Shown: positions 28,914-39,904, numbered from the stretch's first letter. The stretch: DNA of 64,000 bases from Romboutsia sp. CE17 (GCF_012317385.1 NZ_CP051144.1:2542001-2606000); one strand, 5' to 3'. Numbers and translations: made by a program. Notes: a model not told the origin generated them from the letters alone.

Positions 28914-30449
28914 TTATTCCCATTCTATTGTTCCTGGTGGTTTAGATGTTATATCATAAACTACTCTATTAGCCCCATCAACTTCATTTACTATTCTATT
29001 AGATATTTTTTCTAATACATCATATGGCATCTTATACCAGTCAGAAGTCATTCCGTCAGAAGATGTAACAGCTCTTAATCCTACTAAGTAAGCATAAGTT
29101 CTTTCGTCTCCCATAACTCCAACAGTTTTTACATCTGGTAGTGTAGCAAATGCTTGCCATATTTCTTTATATAAACCAGCTTTTTTAAGTTCTTCCATAT
29201 ATATAGCATCAGCTTCTCTTAAGATATCGCATCTTTCCTTTGTAACTTCGCCTATAACCCTGATACCTAATCCTGGTCCTGGGAATGGATGTCTAAATAT
29301 TAATCCTTCTTCTATTCCTAATTCTAAACCTATTTTTCTAACTTCATCTTTAAATAATTCTCTTAACGGCTCAACTATCTTAAATTCTATATCTTCAGGT
29401 ATTCCACCAACATTGTGATGAGATTTTATAGTAGCAGCTTCACCATGTCCACTTTCTACTACATCTGGATATATAGTTCCTTGAACTAAGAAATCCATTT
29501 TACCTAATTTAGCTGATTCCTCTTCAAATACTCTTATAAATTCTTCACCTATTATTTTTCTCTTAGCTTCAGGTTCAGTTACTCCCTTTAATTTACCTAA
29601 GAATCTATCTTCACAATTGACTCTTATTAAATTCATATCAAACTTATCTCTGAATATTCTTTCTACATCATCACCTTCATTTTTTCTAAGTAGACCATGA
29701 TCAACGAATACACAAGTTAAGTTATCCCCTATTGCTTTATGCACAAGTACTGCTGCAACTGATGAATCTACTCCACCACTTAAAGCACATAATACTTTCT
29801 TATCTCCGATTATTTCTTTTATTTCTTTTACTTTGTCTTCTATAAATGTATCTGTAGTCCAATCTCCGCTCACACCACAAACATTATATAAGAAGTTTTT
29901 AAGAACTTTATCTCCTTCTAGACAATGTTCAACTTCTGGATGGAATTGTACTCCATATAATTTCTTTTCTGTATTTTCCATAGCTGCAACTGGACAATCT
30001 TTAGTATGAGCTACTATTTTAAATCCTTCTGGAGCTTTATCTATTAAATCTGTATGGCTCATCCATACTATATTTGTAGACATTCCTTCAAATATAGCTG
30101 ATTCTTCATACTTTATTTCAGTTCTTCCATACTCTTTTTCACTAGCATTACCTTTTCTTACATTTCCGCCTAATACATGTGCCATTATTTGTACTCCGTA
30201 GCATATACCTAGTATTGGCACACCTATTTCGAATATCTCTTTTGATATTGTAGGAGAGTTTTCTAAATATGCACTATTAGGCCCTCCTGTAAATATTATT
30301 CCTTTTGGATTTTTCGCTTTTATTATTTCTATATCTGTATTGTATGGTATTATTTCACAATATACATTATTTTCTCTTACTCTTCTTGCTATTAATTGGT
30401 TATATTGTCCCCCAAAATCAACTACAAGTACTAATTCATGCTTTTTCAT
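28914..30449 (-). CDS. guaA: GMP synthase (glutamine-hydrolysing)
   Basis: Converts XMP to GMP with glutamine and ATP. The 511-residue protein has an N-terminal class I glutaminase (GICYGVQ catalytic Cys near 83, QFHPEV His/Glu near 171), the ATP-pyrophosphatase loop [11 protein letters not shown] near 220, and a C-terminal dimerisation domain ending KPPGTIEWE. It begins 4 bases after guaB and shares its guanine riboswitch. Confidence 0.97.
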   Translation of the reverse strand: MKKHELVLVVDFGGQYNQLIARRVRENNVYCEIIPYNTDIEIIKAKNPKGIIFTGGPNSAYLENSPTISKEIFEIGVPILGICYGVQIMAHVLGGNVRKGNASEKEYGRTEIKYEESAIFEGMSTNIVWMSHTDLIDKAPEGFKIVAHTKDCPVAAMENTEKKLYGVQFHPEVEHCLEGDKVLKNFLYNVCGVSGDWTTDTFIEDKVKEIKEIIGDKKVLCALSGGVDSSVAAVLVHKAIGDNLTCVFVDHGLLRKNEGDDVERIFRDKFDMNLIRVNCEDRFLGKLKGVTEPEAKRKIIGEEFIRVFEEESAKLGKMDFLVQGTIYPDVVESGHGEAATIKSHHNVGGIPEDIEFKIVEPLRELFKDEVRKIGLELGIEEGLIFRHPFPGPGLGIRVIGEVTKERCDILREADAIYMEELKKAGLYKEIWQAFATLPDVKTVGVMGDERTYAYLVGLRAVTSSDGMTSDWYKMPYDVLEKISNRIVNEVDGANRVVYDITSKPPGTIEWE

Positions 30450-30453
30450 TTGA

Positions 30454-31941
<1,488 letters not shown>

Positions 31942-31974
31942 CTATCGAATTTTCTATTATCATTTTTTCATTTT

Positions 31975-31980
31975 GTTCGT
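31975..31980 (-). promoter_or_regulatory. ACGAAC motif in the guaB leader
   Basis: ACGAACAAA on the minus strand, between the riboswitch terminator and the guaB start. It shares its core with the sites near purE and the NCS2 permease. As it lies inside the transcribed leader, its role is uncertain. Confidence 0.25.
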
Positions 31981-31995
31981 ATTTAAAATGGTTAA

Positions 31996-32053
31996 ATAAA
32001 AAACCTGTATAGTAACTTCAGTATTTTTAAGAAGTGAAATTACTATACAGGTC
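31996..32053 (-). terminator. Guanine-riboswitch-controlled terminator
   Basis: On the minus strand acctgtatagtaa pairs with ttactatacaggt, followed by tttttat. The upstream arm (cctgta and ttcactt blocks, 32051-32046 and 32038-32032) can instead pair with aagtgaacttacagg at 32114-32100, giving an antiterminator. Confidence 0.85.
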
Positions 32054-32141
32054 TTCAAAACATCTGCTTATAGCTAACCTCCAGGGATTTACTTATCAGC
32101 CTGTAAGTTCACTTAATTTGATGTTTTGCTAATAATAATTC

Positions 32142-32212
32142 CACTCATAGTCAAGATATTTACGGTATCTCGGTAGAAACTCCCAAACCTTATTTTTGGG
32201 TATATACGAGTG
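32142..32212 (-). ncRNA. Guanine riboswitch aptamer (purine riboswitch family)
   Basis: Read on the minus strand: P1 CACTC/GAGTG; P2 CCCAAA/TTTGGG with loop AATAAGG; junction GTTTCTACC; P3 GAGATA/TATCTT with loop CCGTAAA; and J3-1 GACTATG. The kissing-loop GG and CC and the whole conserved core are present. The specificity position before TATG is C, which indicates guanine (U would mean adenine). It is followed by an antiterminator/terminator pair and guaB-guaA. Confidence 0.95.
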
Positions 32213-32249
32213 ACGTTAATTTCAATTGTTATTTCTTTAGGTGTATATA

Positions 32250-32278
32250 AATTTATCAAAATTTATTAATTATGTCAA
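32250..32278 (-). promoter_or_regulatory. Promoter of the riboswitch-guaBA transcript
   Basis: TTGACA (32278-32273), 17 bases, TAAATT (32255-32250) on the minus strand. The -35 box overlaps the larC stop codon region. It predicts a start near 32243, about 30 bases before the aptamer. Confidence 0.65.
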
Positions 32279-33453
32279 TAATTTAAAGCTAATTTTCTCC
32301 TTTATTATACAGTTTATTTCAAAAAACACCTCATTTAAAGTAATACCATACTTTTGAGCTATAATTCTACATTCTTCATACTCTGGAGTTACTTTTATTA
32401 ACTTACCTTTAAAATATCCCATTTTCACCTTAACGTCACCATATTTAGTATGTATTTTTTCAAACTTTCTACTAAGTTCTTCTCTTTTATACTTAATATA
32501 TCTAACTCCAAAAGTACTCGTTTCTGTAAGCAAAATTTCTATGAACTTATCTAAATCCTCTTCTTTACATAAGATACATACCTTAGTTGCAGGTCTATTC
32601 TTTTTCATATAAATACTTTCAGTATATATATCTAGTGCACCTTCTTCTAAAGTCTTTTCATATAAATACGAAAAAATCTCTGAAGACATGTCATCTATAT
32701 TACAAGTTATCTCTATAATTGACTTTTGTTTTTTTTTACACCTAAAACACTTCTTAACATATTAGGTATTTCAAAAGACTTATGTCCTATACCATATCCT
32801 ATTTGTTTTGGCTCAAATTCAAGAGTGTCTACAAATTCTTCACATAATGATTTTATTATTGCAGCCCCCGTAGGAGTTGTACACTCTCCTTTAACAGAAT
32901 TCATTTTTATAGGTACATTTTTTAATATTTCTAGTGTTGCAGGAGCTGGCACTGGCATAATTCCATGATCACACTTTACAAATCCAGACCCTACTGGAAC
33001 TTTAGTCGCACAAATTTTATCTACACAAAGTAAATCTATAAGTATGCAAGAACCAACTATATCTACAATAGAATCTATTGCTCCAACTTCATGAAAGTGT
33101 ATTTTATCTATTGTAGTTCCATGAACTTTTGCTTCTGCTTCACCAATAACCATAAATACTTTTTTAGCCATAGTTTTAACATTATTATTTAAATCACTTT
33201 CATCAATAATATTAAATATATCAACTAAATGTCTATGTGCATTTTGCTCTTTTATTAATATATTTACATGTGTACCTTTTATTCCGCTTTCGATTTTAGA
33301 ACTTATTTTTACCTCAAATTCATCATCTAAGTTCAATTTACTTAATTCTTCTAAAAATATTTCTTTTGGTACACCTAAATTTAATAAGGTTGCTAAAGTC
33401 ATATCTCCAGATATTCCATTTATAATATCAAAATAAAGAATTCTTTGCTCCAT
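32270..33453 (-). CDS. larC: LarC, nickel-pincer cofactor nickel insertase, made by -1 frameshifting
   Basis: LarC inserts nickel (CTP-dependent cyclometallase) into the pyridinium-bis-thiocarboxylate cofactor. The first frame (33453 to 32713, 246 residues; LarC1) starts MEQRILYFDIINGISGDM and has HFHEVGAIDSIVDIVG and GECTTPTGAAII. It then stops. The second frame (LarC2) holds ITCNIDDMSSEIF, IYMKKNRP and LLTETSTFGVR. A slippery A AAA AAC at 32734-32728 joins them in the -1 direction, giving about 394 residues, normal for LarC. In Lactiplantibacillus plantarum LarC is known to be made by frameshifting. larB is 18 bases upstream; larE and larA are not in the window. Confidence 0.93.
32728..32734 (-). 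promoter_or_regulatory. Programmed -1 ribosomal frameshift site in larC
   Basis: Heptamer A AAA AAC in phase with LarC1 codons AAA AAC, within a run of nine A. The zero frame ends five codons later. The -1 frame reads straight into QKSIIEITCNIDDM and LarC2. No strong downstream pseudoknot is obvious by eye. Confidence 0.85.
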
Positions 33454-33471
33454 ATTTTCTCTCCTCAGCTT

Positions 33472-34215
33472 TTATGTTAATTTATTAATCATTGAAGCTA
33501 AGTATCCTGCTCCAAATCCATTATCTATATTTACTACTGATATACCAGATGCACAACTATTTAACATAGTTAAGAGTGCTGATACACCACCAAAATTCGC
33601 GCCATATCCTACAGATGTTGGAACTGCTATTATAGGTACATCTACCAATCCCCCTACTACACTAGGAAGAGCACCTTCCATTCCAGCTACAGCTATTATT
33701 ACTCGAGCGCTATCAATTATATGTTTTTTGCCAAGCAGTCTATGTATCCCAGCTACTCCAACATCATAAACTTTTTCAACTGTATTTCCTAAAAAAAGAG
33801 CTGTATGATATGCTTCATCTGCTACAGGTATATCTGATGTTCCACCTGTAATAACGACAATTTTACCTTTTCCTTTGTTCTCAATAGGATGATTTTGTAT
33901 TTTTAATATTTTAGATATTTCTTCATACTCAGCATTTGGATAAACTTCTTTTATTTTTTCGTAAGTTTCTTTTCTACATCTAGTTCCTAATATGTTGCTA
34001 TTTTTTATAGTCATTTTATCTACTATACCTAGAATTTGTGAATCACTTTTACCTTCACAGTATATAACCTCTGGATAACCAGTTCTTAGTTCTCTATGAT
34101 GATCCACATTTGCATATCCTAAATCTTCGTAGGGTAAGTCTTTAAGTTTTCCCAAGGCTTCTTCCACACTTATACTATTATTTTTTATACCCTCTAATAA
34201 TTTTTTTAAATCCAT
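33472..34215 (-). CDS. larB: LarB, nickel-pincer cofactor carboxylase/hydrolase
   Basis: Carboxylates and hydrolyses nicotinic acid adenine dinucleotide at the start of nickel-pincer synthesis. The 247-residue protein has a PurE-like C-terminal domain (VVITGGTSDIPVADEA, GVAGIHRLL, AVAGMEGALPSVVGGL). The N-terminus carries the family segment DHHRELRTGYPEVIY. The frame opens with a TTG at 34230, but gggag precedes ATG at 34215. Its PurE-like fold makes it easy to misname as a purine enzyme; the larC partner settles it. Confidence 0.93.
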   Translation of the reverse strand: MDLKKLLEGIKNNSISVEEALGKLKDLPYEDLGYANVDHHRELRTGYPEVIYCEGKSDSQILGIVDKMTIKNSNILGTRCRKETYEKIKEVYPNAEYEEISKILKIQNHPIENKGKGKIVVITGGTSDIPVADEAYHTALFLGNTVEKVYDVGVAGIHRLLGKKHIIDSARVIIAVAGMEGALPSVVGGLVDVPIIAVPTSVGYGANFGGVSALLTMLNSCASGISVVNIDNGFGAGYLASMINKLT

Positions 34216-34310
34216 ATGCAACTCCCTCAAATTTAATTCTATTTGTATATATTATACAATACTTATAGTGTAGATAATTATAAAATAAAAATTTTATTGA
34301 TTTATACATA

Positions 34311-34358
34311 AAAAAGTATTAACCATGTTCATTAATAATTCTACATAGTTAATACTCT
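34311..34358 (-). terminator. Terminator of the second GPH symporter gene
   Basis: Minus-strand arms agtattaactatg and catggttaatact (one G-T pair), then a T-run. It separates the sugar locus from larB. Confidence 0.8.
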
Positions 34359-34388
34359 TTATTATCATGCATTATAAATTTATTTAAA

Positions 34389-35846
34389 TTATATAACTGC
34401 TTCTTCTTTTCTTATTTCATCTAATTTTTTTTGAACCTCATCCATTTTCTTATCATCTAGTGGATAGAACTTCATTGCTACTAAGGAACAAACCCATCCT
34501 ATTATTGGAAGTCCCATGAATAAGAATGCTGTTGCCCAAAATAGTTCAGGAGTATTTACATCTGTTACTTCTGGCATTGTAGATGTATATCCTATTGCTG
34601 CTATTACGAATCCAACAATAGTAGTAGCAAATGATGATATCATTTTATCTATGAATGAGAATAAAGTTCCCATCATACCTGGTACATATCTTCCAGTTAA
34701 GTAAGTTTCATAATCTGCACAGTCTGCTATCATTGGTATTACTATACTACTTGAAACTGATTTAACTCCATTAGCGAAGCAGAATATACCGATCCAAAGA
34801 GCAGTCATAACACCAAAATTCTCTAATGATATTTGAGTAGGATCACCTAAGAATATTACTAAGAATAAAGCTATATATCCTATTATAGATAACCATGTAG
34901 TTGCAACTAAAGCTTTCTTAGATCCAAATCTACTTGCATATTTAGTTCCAACTAATATTATTATAAATGTTGGTATCATAGTTATTAATGACATTTTTCC
35001 ATATAATTCAAAGTTACCCATTATTATTCCATATAACATAACCATAACTGATGAGTTTCCAGCTGCTTGTAAAGCTAATTTATCAGTAGCTGCAGATACT
35101 ATAAGCATTTGCATTGCTCTGTTCCCTTTTAATACACTTATATAATCTCTGAACTTTACCTTAACCCCTTTATCACCAATTCCGAAGAATTCTGCTCTAT
35201 CTTTTGACCATAAACCTATTACTGCTAATACTGTACATATAGCAGATGCTATTACAGTACTTACGGCAAATTCCGTCATTGCTTCTAATGTAAATCCACC
35301 ATACTTAGGTACTAAATATGAAGATGTATACATAGCTATACCAGACCCCATCAATAACATATATGAACTATCAAATCTAGTAAATAAAGGTCTTTGTGAC
35401 GGATCATTAGTTAAGCATGCTTGAGCTGCTTTTGTACAAGCAGTTTGAAATGTATAACCTATAATATAGACCGCATATATTGCTGTAAAAAATAGAACTC
35501 TTGCATTACCTTCTGGTAATGTATGAGTTACCTTATATAAAACTAACGTACTTATTGCTAATATAATATTCCCTATAACCATCATTGGTCTAAACTTACC
35601 AAACTTAGTATTTGTTTTATCAATTATAAAACCTATTATTGGATCTGTTATTGCATCAAACATACGCATAGATGTTAATAATGAAGATACAAGAACAACC
35701 GCTATACCTGCAACCCCAGTTGCATAATAAGATACATACATCATTAAAAACATATAGAAATTTGTTGCTACATTGTTAAGAGCAAAAAAACCAATTTGCC
35801 ATGTCTTCGCTCTGTTGTAAGTTATACCATTTGTGTTTTTTGACAT
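34389..35846 (-). CDS. GPH-family (MelB-like) sugar:cation symporter, copy 2
   Basis: A 485-residue, 12-helix transporter of the glycoside-pentoside-hexuronide family: FGKFRPMMVIGN in loop 2-3, SMRMFDAITDPIIGFIIDKT with the MelB-type cation/sugar Asp pair, and ADCADYETYLTGRYVPGMMG. It imports a glycoside or uronide; the substrate is unknown. It is a close paralogue of the gene at 36284. It has its own promoter region with a cre-like site and a perfect palindrome, so the two symporters are probably not one transcript. Confidence 0.9.
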   Translation of the reverse strand: MSKNTNGITYNRAKTWQIGFFALNNVATNFYMFLMMYVSYYATGVAGIAVVLVSSLLTSMRMFDAITDPIIGFIIDKTNTKFGKFRPMMVIGNIILAISTLVLYKVTHTLPEGNARVLFFTAIYAVYIIGYTFQTACTKAAQACLTNDPSQRPLFTRFDSSYMLLMGSGIAMYTSSYLVPKYGGFTLEAMTEFAVSTVIASAICTVLAVIGLWSKDRAEFFGIGDKGVKVKFRDYISVLKGNRAMQMLIVSAATDKLALQAAGNSSVMVMLYGIIMGNFELYGKMSLITMIPTFIIILVGTKYASRFGSKKALVATTWLSIIGYIALFLVIFLGDPTQISLENFGVMTALWIGIFCFANGVKSVSSSIVIPMIADCADYETYLTGRYVPGMMGTLFSFIDKMISSFATTIVGFVIAAIGYTSTMPEVTDVNTPELFWATAFLFMGLPIIGWVCSLVAMKFYPLDDKKMDEVQKKLDEIRKEEAVI

Positions 35847-36215
35847 TTTGTTCCCCCTTAATAATATATCTCACGAAGTACTTTGTTATTTTTTTACCAT
35901 ACATTTTTAAAATTTTTAATTATTTATAGAAATACCCTTATTTAAATGCCTTGATTGTGATGCATGATTTTATGTTATCGTTTTCCTTCGTTATTATGTT
36001 ACCATAATAACATAGTTTTTTCCATTTCACAATGTTTTTTGACATTTTTTTATCTTTTTTTGATATTTTTTTAACTTATTTAGAAAGTGAATTATTTTTA
36101 CTTAGATAATAAATATTTATATATATATTAAATTTAAATTTTCTAATATTTAAATCAAAACTTTTAATAATTATTTAATTGTATTTTAAAGAAGATATTA
36201 TATATATTGCGTGCA
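35847..36215. other. Promoter region of the second GPH symporter
   Basis: No ORF. It contains the motif/palindrome region 35973-36011 and the terminator of the upstream symporter at 36218-36252. The rest is featureless AT. Confidence 0.5.
35973..36011. promoter_or_regulatory. cre-like site plus perfect 9-base palindrome
   Basis: The minus strand reads GGAAAACGATAACA at 35986-35973, matching the CcpA cre consensus (TGWNANCGNTNWCA) at all defined positions except the first. Four bases away GTTATTATG-ttac-CATAATAAC (35990-36011) is a perfect palindrome. Both lie about 130-165 bases upstream of the symporter start. Confidence 0.55.
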
Positions 36216-36217
36216 AA

Positions 36218-36252
36218 TAAAAGAATGAACTCTATGTGAGTTCATTCTTTTA
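36218..36252 (-). terminator. Terminator of the first GPH symporter gene
   Basis: Perfect minus-strand arms taaaagaatgaactc and gagttcattctttta, followed by a T-rich tract. Confidence 0.85.
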
Positions 36253-36283
36253 TTTATGTTTAACTATTTATTTTTCATTTTTA

Positions 36284-37768
36284 TTAAACTAATTCAGCCT
36301 CTGAATTTTTAATATATTGTATATGAGCTTGTATTTCTTTCATTTTTTCTTTGTCAAGTGGGTAGAACTTCATAGCTATTAAAGAGCATATCCATCCTAT
36401 CATTGGCATACCTACAAATAAGAACATTGTCATCCAAAATATTTTTTGATTAGATACATCTGTTACATCTGGCATCCTATCTACAAATCCTATTGATGCA
36501 ACAGAGAATGCTACTATAGTTGTAGCAAACGATGATATTAACTTATCTATAAATGAGAATAGTGTTCCCATCATACCCGGTACGAATCGTCCACTTAAAT
36601 ACGTTTCATAATCAGCGCAGTCTGATATCATAGGTATAACAAACGCGCCTGAAACTCCTACAGCTCCTTTTGCTATTATATAAACTACTATAAACGCTAT
36701 TGTCATAAAGCTTATATTCTTTAAACTTATTTGTGTTGGATCTCCGAAAACTAATAATGCTACTAAAACTGTATATGAAATTATTGAAGCCCATGTTCCT
36801 ACAACTAAAGCTTTCTTTTGGCCTAATTTTTGTGCATATCTTGTTCCTATCATAGTTATTATAATATTTGGTATTAATATTATCGTACCTATAGTACCAG
36901 CTAAAGAATAATCTCCCATTATTATGCCAAATAACATTATAGTAACTGATGCATTTTGAGCAACACTTAATGCTATTTTATCTGTACTAGCTGCTACTAT
37001 AAGCATTTGTAGCGCTCTATTTCCTTTTAATACTGGCCAGTAATCTTTGAAACTAACTTTTGAAGCTTGATTTCCTAAACCAAAGAATTCTGTTCTATCT
37101 TTTGGCCATATACCATATACTGCTAAAGCTGTTAATATAGCCGAACCTATTATAGTATACATTATTAATTCATGATATAAGGCTATATTTCCAAATCCAC
37201 CATGCTTTGGAACTAGATAACTTGAAATAAATATTTGCATTCCATTGAAAAGTACTGCATTATATATAGCATCAAATAAACCAAATTTGGGCCTTTTGGT
37301 TGGGTTATTAGTCATGCACGCTTGACCCGCCTTTGTACAAGCTGTTTGACAAGTATAACCTATTATATAAACTGCATAACATGCTACAAAGTATACTAAT
37401 CTAAAATTTTCCGGAACTAAATGAACTGTTTTGTATATTACAAATGTCATTACCCCAAGTATAATATTACCTATTACTATAAATGGTCTAAACTTACCAA
37501 ATTTACCATCTGTTTTATCTATTAAAAAACCTACAATCGGATCTGTTATACCATCAAAAATACGCATTGCGGTTAATATAAAGCCAACTACTGTAACCAT
37601 TAATCCAGCAATACCGGTTGCGTACATTGATATATATCCCATGGCAAACATATAAATATTTGTAGCTGTATTGTTTAAAGCAAATAAACCTAAACGCCAT
37701 GTAGGACAATCATTATATCCCCCTTCATTATCATCGAACTTACCTAATTTTTTTAATTTATTTTGCAT
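36284..37768 (-). CDS. GPH-family (MelB-like) sugar:cation symporter, copy 1
   Basis: A 494-residue, 12-helix transporter very similar to the one at 34389, sharing TAMRIFDGITDPIVGFLIDKT, KFGKFRPFIVIGN and SDCADYETYLSGRFVPGMMG. The N-terminus is longer by about 20 residues before the first helix. Family members move melibiose, glucuronides, xylosides and similar compounds with sodium or protons. It lies downstream of the isomerase and dehydrogenase genes, so it probably imports their substrate. A cre-like motif is 30 bases upstream. Confidence 0.9.
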   Translation of the reverse strand: MQNKLKKLGKFDDNEGGYNDCPTWRLGLFALNNTATNIYMFAMGYISMYATGIAGLMVTVVGFILTAMRIFDGITDPIVGFLIDKTDGKFGKFRPFIVIGNIILGVMTFVIYKTVHLVPENFRLVYFVACYAVYIIGYTCQTACTKAGQACMTNNPTKRPKFGLFDAIYNAVLFNGMQIFISSYLVPKHGGFGNIALYHELIMYTIIGSAILTALAVYGIWPKDRTEFFGLGNQASKVSFKDYWPVLKGNRALQMLIVAASTDKIALSVAQNASVTIMLFGIIMGDYSLAGTIGTIILIPNIIITMIGTRYAQKLGQKKALVVGTWASIISYTVLVALLVFGDPTQISLKNISFMTIAFIVVYIIAKGAVGVSGAFVIPMISDCADYETYLSGRFVPGMMGTLFSFIDKLISSFATTIVAFSVASIGFVDRMPDVTDVSNQKIFWMTMFLFVGMPMIGWICSLIAMKFYPLDKEKMKEIQAHIQYIKNSEAELV

Positions 37769-37795
37769 ATTATTAATTTTCCCCTTTTTTATAAT

Positions 37796-37809
37796 TATTA
37801 ACGTTTTCC
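37796..37809 (-). promoter_or_regulatory. GGAAAACG motif (cre-like) before the first GPH symporter
   Basis: GGAAAACGTTAATA on the minus strand: two mismatches to the cre consensus. It shares GGAAAACG with the regions upstream of the other GPH gene and of the isomerase-dehydrogenase operon. Confidence 0.45.
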
Positions 37810-37914
37810 CAATCTTTAAATAAAAAAATCTTTCCCTTTAGATTATATCAATTTTTATATTATACTAACTAACTATTTATTTAAACAATACATTCTACAA
37901 ATTTTATATCTTTA

Positions 37915-37958
37915 AATTTAGCATTATCGAAATATTAAAATTCCAATAATGCTAAATT
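37915..37958 (-). terminator. Possible terminator after the second isomerase gene
   Basis: Arms aatttagcattat and ataatgctaaatt around an 18-base loop. The T-tract is short, so termination may be weak and the symporter partly co-transcribed. Confidence 0.5.
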
Positions 37959-37982
37959 ATATTGAAACTCTATATATTTATA

Positions 37983-38873
37983 TTATATGTTTGCATTACA
38001 AAGCAAATTATTATGATCAAATCTATCTTCAAAACCTAAAGATCTTAAATTTCTTGCGCTTATTTCTAAACTTTCAAAAGGATTTTTTCCATATGTATCA
38101 TCTTGCTCTATAAATATGTGCTCTACACCTGTTTCTCCAGCTAAATCTATTATAGCCTTCATATCTAAGTTTCCTTCACCTATTTCAGCAAATTGTACCA
38201 TATCAAATAAACTTCTCATTATACCTTCCATTCCGCCTGATAAGTCTATTGTTTGAGATATTCTATAGTCTTTTATATGTATTATCTTAGTTCTTCCAGC
38301 TAATTTCTTAATCCATTCTAAAGGATTTACTCCTCCTCTTTGTAACCAGTGAACATCAAGTTCAAATCCTAAGTATTCTGGGTTACTCTCTTCAGCCATT
38401 ATTTCTAATATATATTTACCATCATACTTAGCAAACTCAACATGATGATTGTGATAGTATAACTCTAACCCTTCTTCTTTTAATCTTCTTCCCATTTCAT
38501 TTAATTCTTTTGTATACTCAATTATTTTTTCTTTTGATCCTAAACAATCAAAAGATATCATTCCTATTCTTATATACTTACAATTTAAAGCTTTTGTGTC
38601 TGCAACTATTTTATCGAAATCATCTCTTAAGTTCTCTATTTTCATACCAGGCATCATTGATTTTATAGATGCACTAGTAGCACAAACCTTCATATCTAAT
38701 TCGTCTAAGCTTTCTTTTATTTGCTCAACATTTTCTGGTGTCATAGGTATTTGAGATAATTCAATTGTAGAGAATCCTATCTCTTTTACCTTTTTTAATG
38801 TTTCTTTTATTCCTATTTCTTCAACTTTATTTTTAAGCATCATCATTTGAACGCCTATTGTTGGTTTGCTCAT
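37983..38873 (-). CDS. Sugar phosphate isomerase/epimerase, TIM-barrel family, copy 2
   Basis: A 296-residue AP-endonuclease-2-type TIM barrel. Likely metal ligands are in LELYYHNHHVEF, FELDVHWLQRGG (Glu/Asp/His), IIHIKDY and FIEQDD. Relatives include IolE, IolI, xylose isomerase and 3-keto-sugar lyases or epimerases, so the reaction is uncertain. The ATG lies one base past the stop of the dehydrogenase upstream, with ggggga inside that gene, so the pair is translationally coupled. Likely partner of the dehydrogenase at 38875 in keto-sugar chemistry. Confidence 0.85.
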   Translation of the reverse strand: MSKPTIGVQMMMLKNKVEEIGIKETLKKVKEIGFSTIELSQIPMTPENVEQIKESLDELDMKVCATSASIKSMMPGMKIENLRDDFDKIVADTKALNCKYIRIGMISFDCLGSKEKIIEYTKELNEMGRRLKEEGLELYYHNHHVEFAKYDGKYILEIMAEESNPEYLGFELDVHWLQRGGVNPLEWIKKLAGRTKIIHIKDYRISQTIDLSGGMEGIMRSLFDMVQFAEIGEGNLDMKAIIDLAGETGVEHIFIEQDDTYGKNPFESLEISARNLRSLGFEDRFDHNNLLCNANI

Positions 38874-38874
38874 A

Positions 38875-39876
38875 TTAATTCCCCCAATTAATTAATTTGT
38901 TTTCTTTTGATGAATTTCTAATATATTCTATAATTCTAATAGAATTTTCCGCATCACTAACATGTATAAAATTATTATCCTTATTAATTAAGCTATTGTA
39001 ATAATTTGATATCAGCTCAGCATGACCTGATCCATAGTAATGTTTTGCTCCTTCAAATAATATATCTTTAGCTACTACTTCTTTAGTACCATTTTCATAT
39101 TTATAAAGGATATTATCTTTTATAACAAATCTAGCTTTTTCTAAAATAATTTCTATTTCAACACTAGAATTATCTCCATAAGCCACTGTAGATATAAAAG
39201 TTCCTCTTGATCCATTTTTAAAGTTTATATTTGCAGTTGCTGTATCTTCAACCTCAATATCATAATCTAGTAAATTATTTATATTACCCTTTATAGACTC
39301 TATTTCTCCACCAAATAATTGCATTAGATCAATAGTATGAATAGCTTGATTTATCATTACCCCACCACCAGAGTACTTCATCTTGCCCCTCCATGGCTTT
39401 GTAGAGTAATAAGACTCAGATCTACTCCAAGCTACAATACCTTTTATTGCCTTTATATCTCCATATTTATTAGATTTTATTATTTCTAATAAAGTTTTTA
39501 CTGTATAGTTATACCTATTTTGCAGACAGATGCAAATATTTGCATCTGTCTTTTTATCTAATTCATTAAACTTGTTAACTTCATCTATATTTAAGCAAAG
39601 TGGTTTTTCTAAAAGCACATTAATATTTTTAGAAGTTATATCTTTAGTTACTGGATAATGAAGGTGATGTGGTAGACATATATGAACACAGTCTAAATTT
39701 TCTTTTTCAATCATTTCATTGTAATCAGTATAAAAATTTGCACCTTTAACTAAACTACGCTTACTTTCATCTATATCACATACTGCTACTAAATCTGCAT
39801 CTTTATTCATAGATATAGCATTAATATGAACTACAGATACATCTCCTAAGCCAATAACACCAACTCTAAGTGCCAT
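38875..39876 (-). CDS. Gfo/Idh/MocA-family NAD(P)-dependent sugar dehydrogenase, copy 2
   Basis: A 333-residue protein: Rossmann start MALRVGVIGLGDVS, then CLPHHLHYPVTKD and the family signature EKPLC near 97-102, and a C-terminal alpha/beta substrate domain with GGGVMINQAIHTIDLMQLFGG. It probably oxidises or reduces a sugar or cyclitol hydroxyl. The frame opens at a GTG (39894), but gagggag precedes ATG at 39876. It lies between another dehydrogenase and an isomerase on one transcript. Confidence 0.88.
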   Translation of the reverse strand: MALRVGVIGLGDVSVVHINAISMNKDADLVAVCDIDESKRSLVKGANFYTDYNEMIEKENLDCVHICLPHHLHYPVTKDITSKNINVLLEKPLCLNIDEVNKFNELDKKTDANICICLQNRYNYTVKTLLEIIKSNKYGDIKAIKGIVAWSRSESYYSTKPWRGKMKYSGGGVMINQAIHTIDLMQLFGGEIESIKGNINNLLDYDIEVEDTATANINFKNGSRGTFISTVAYGDNSSVEIEIILEKARFVIKDNILYKYENGTKEVVAKDILFEGAKHYYGSGHAELISNYYNSLINKDNNFIHVSDAENSIRIIEYIRNSSKENKLINWGN

Positions 39877-39904
39877 ATACACTCCCTCTTTCACTTATAT
39901 TATT

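Noticed and set aside
31996-32141. Tandem ykkC-type PRPP or ppGpp riboswitch after the guanine aptamer
   Set aside because: The conserved CTGGTCCGAGAG-type core is absent. The segment is better explained as an antiterminator.
32270-32689. Stand-alone 139-residue gene or broken larC
   Set aside because: The frame upstream of its first ATG continues the LarC sequence and joins LarC1 at a slippery heptamer, so it is the 3' part of a recoded gene.
33472-34215. Second purE gene
   Set aside because: The PurE-like domain is the C-terminal half of LarB; the N-terminal domain and the adjacent larC fix the identity.
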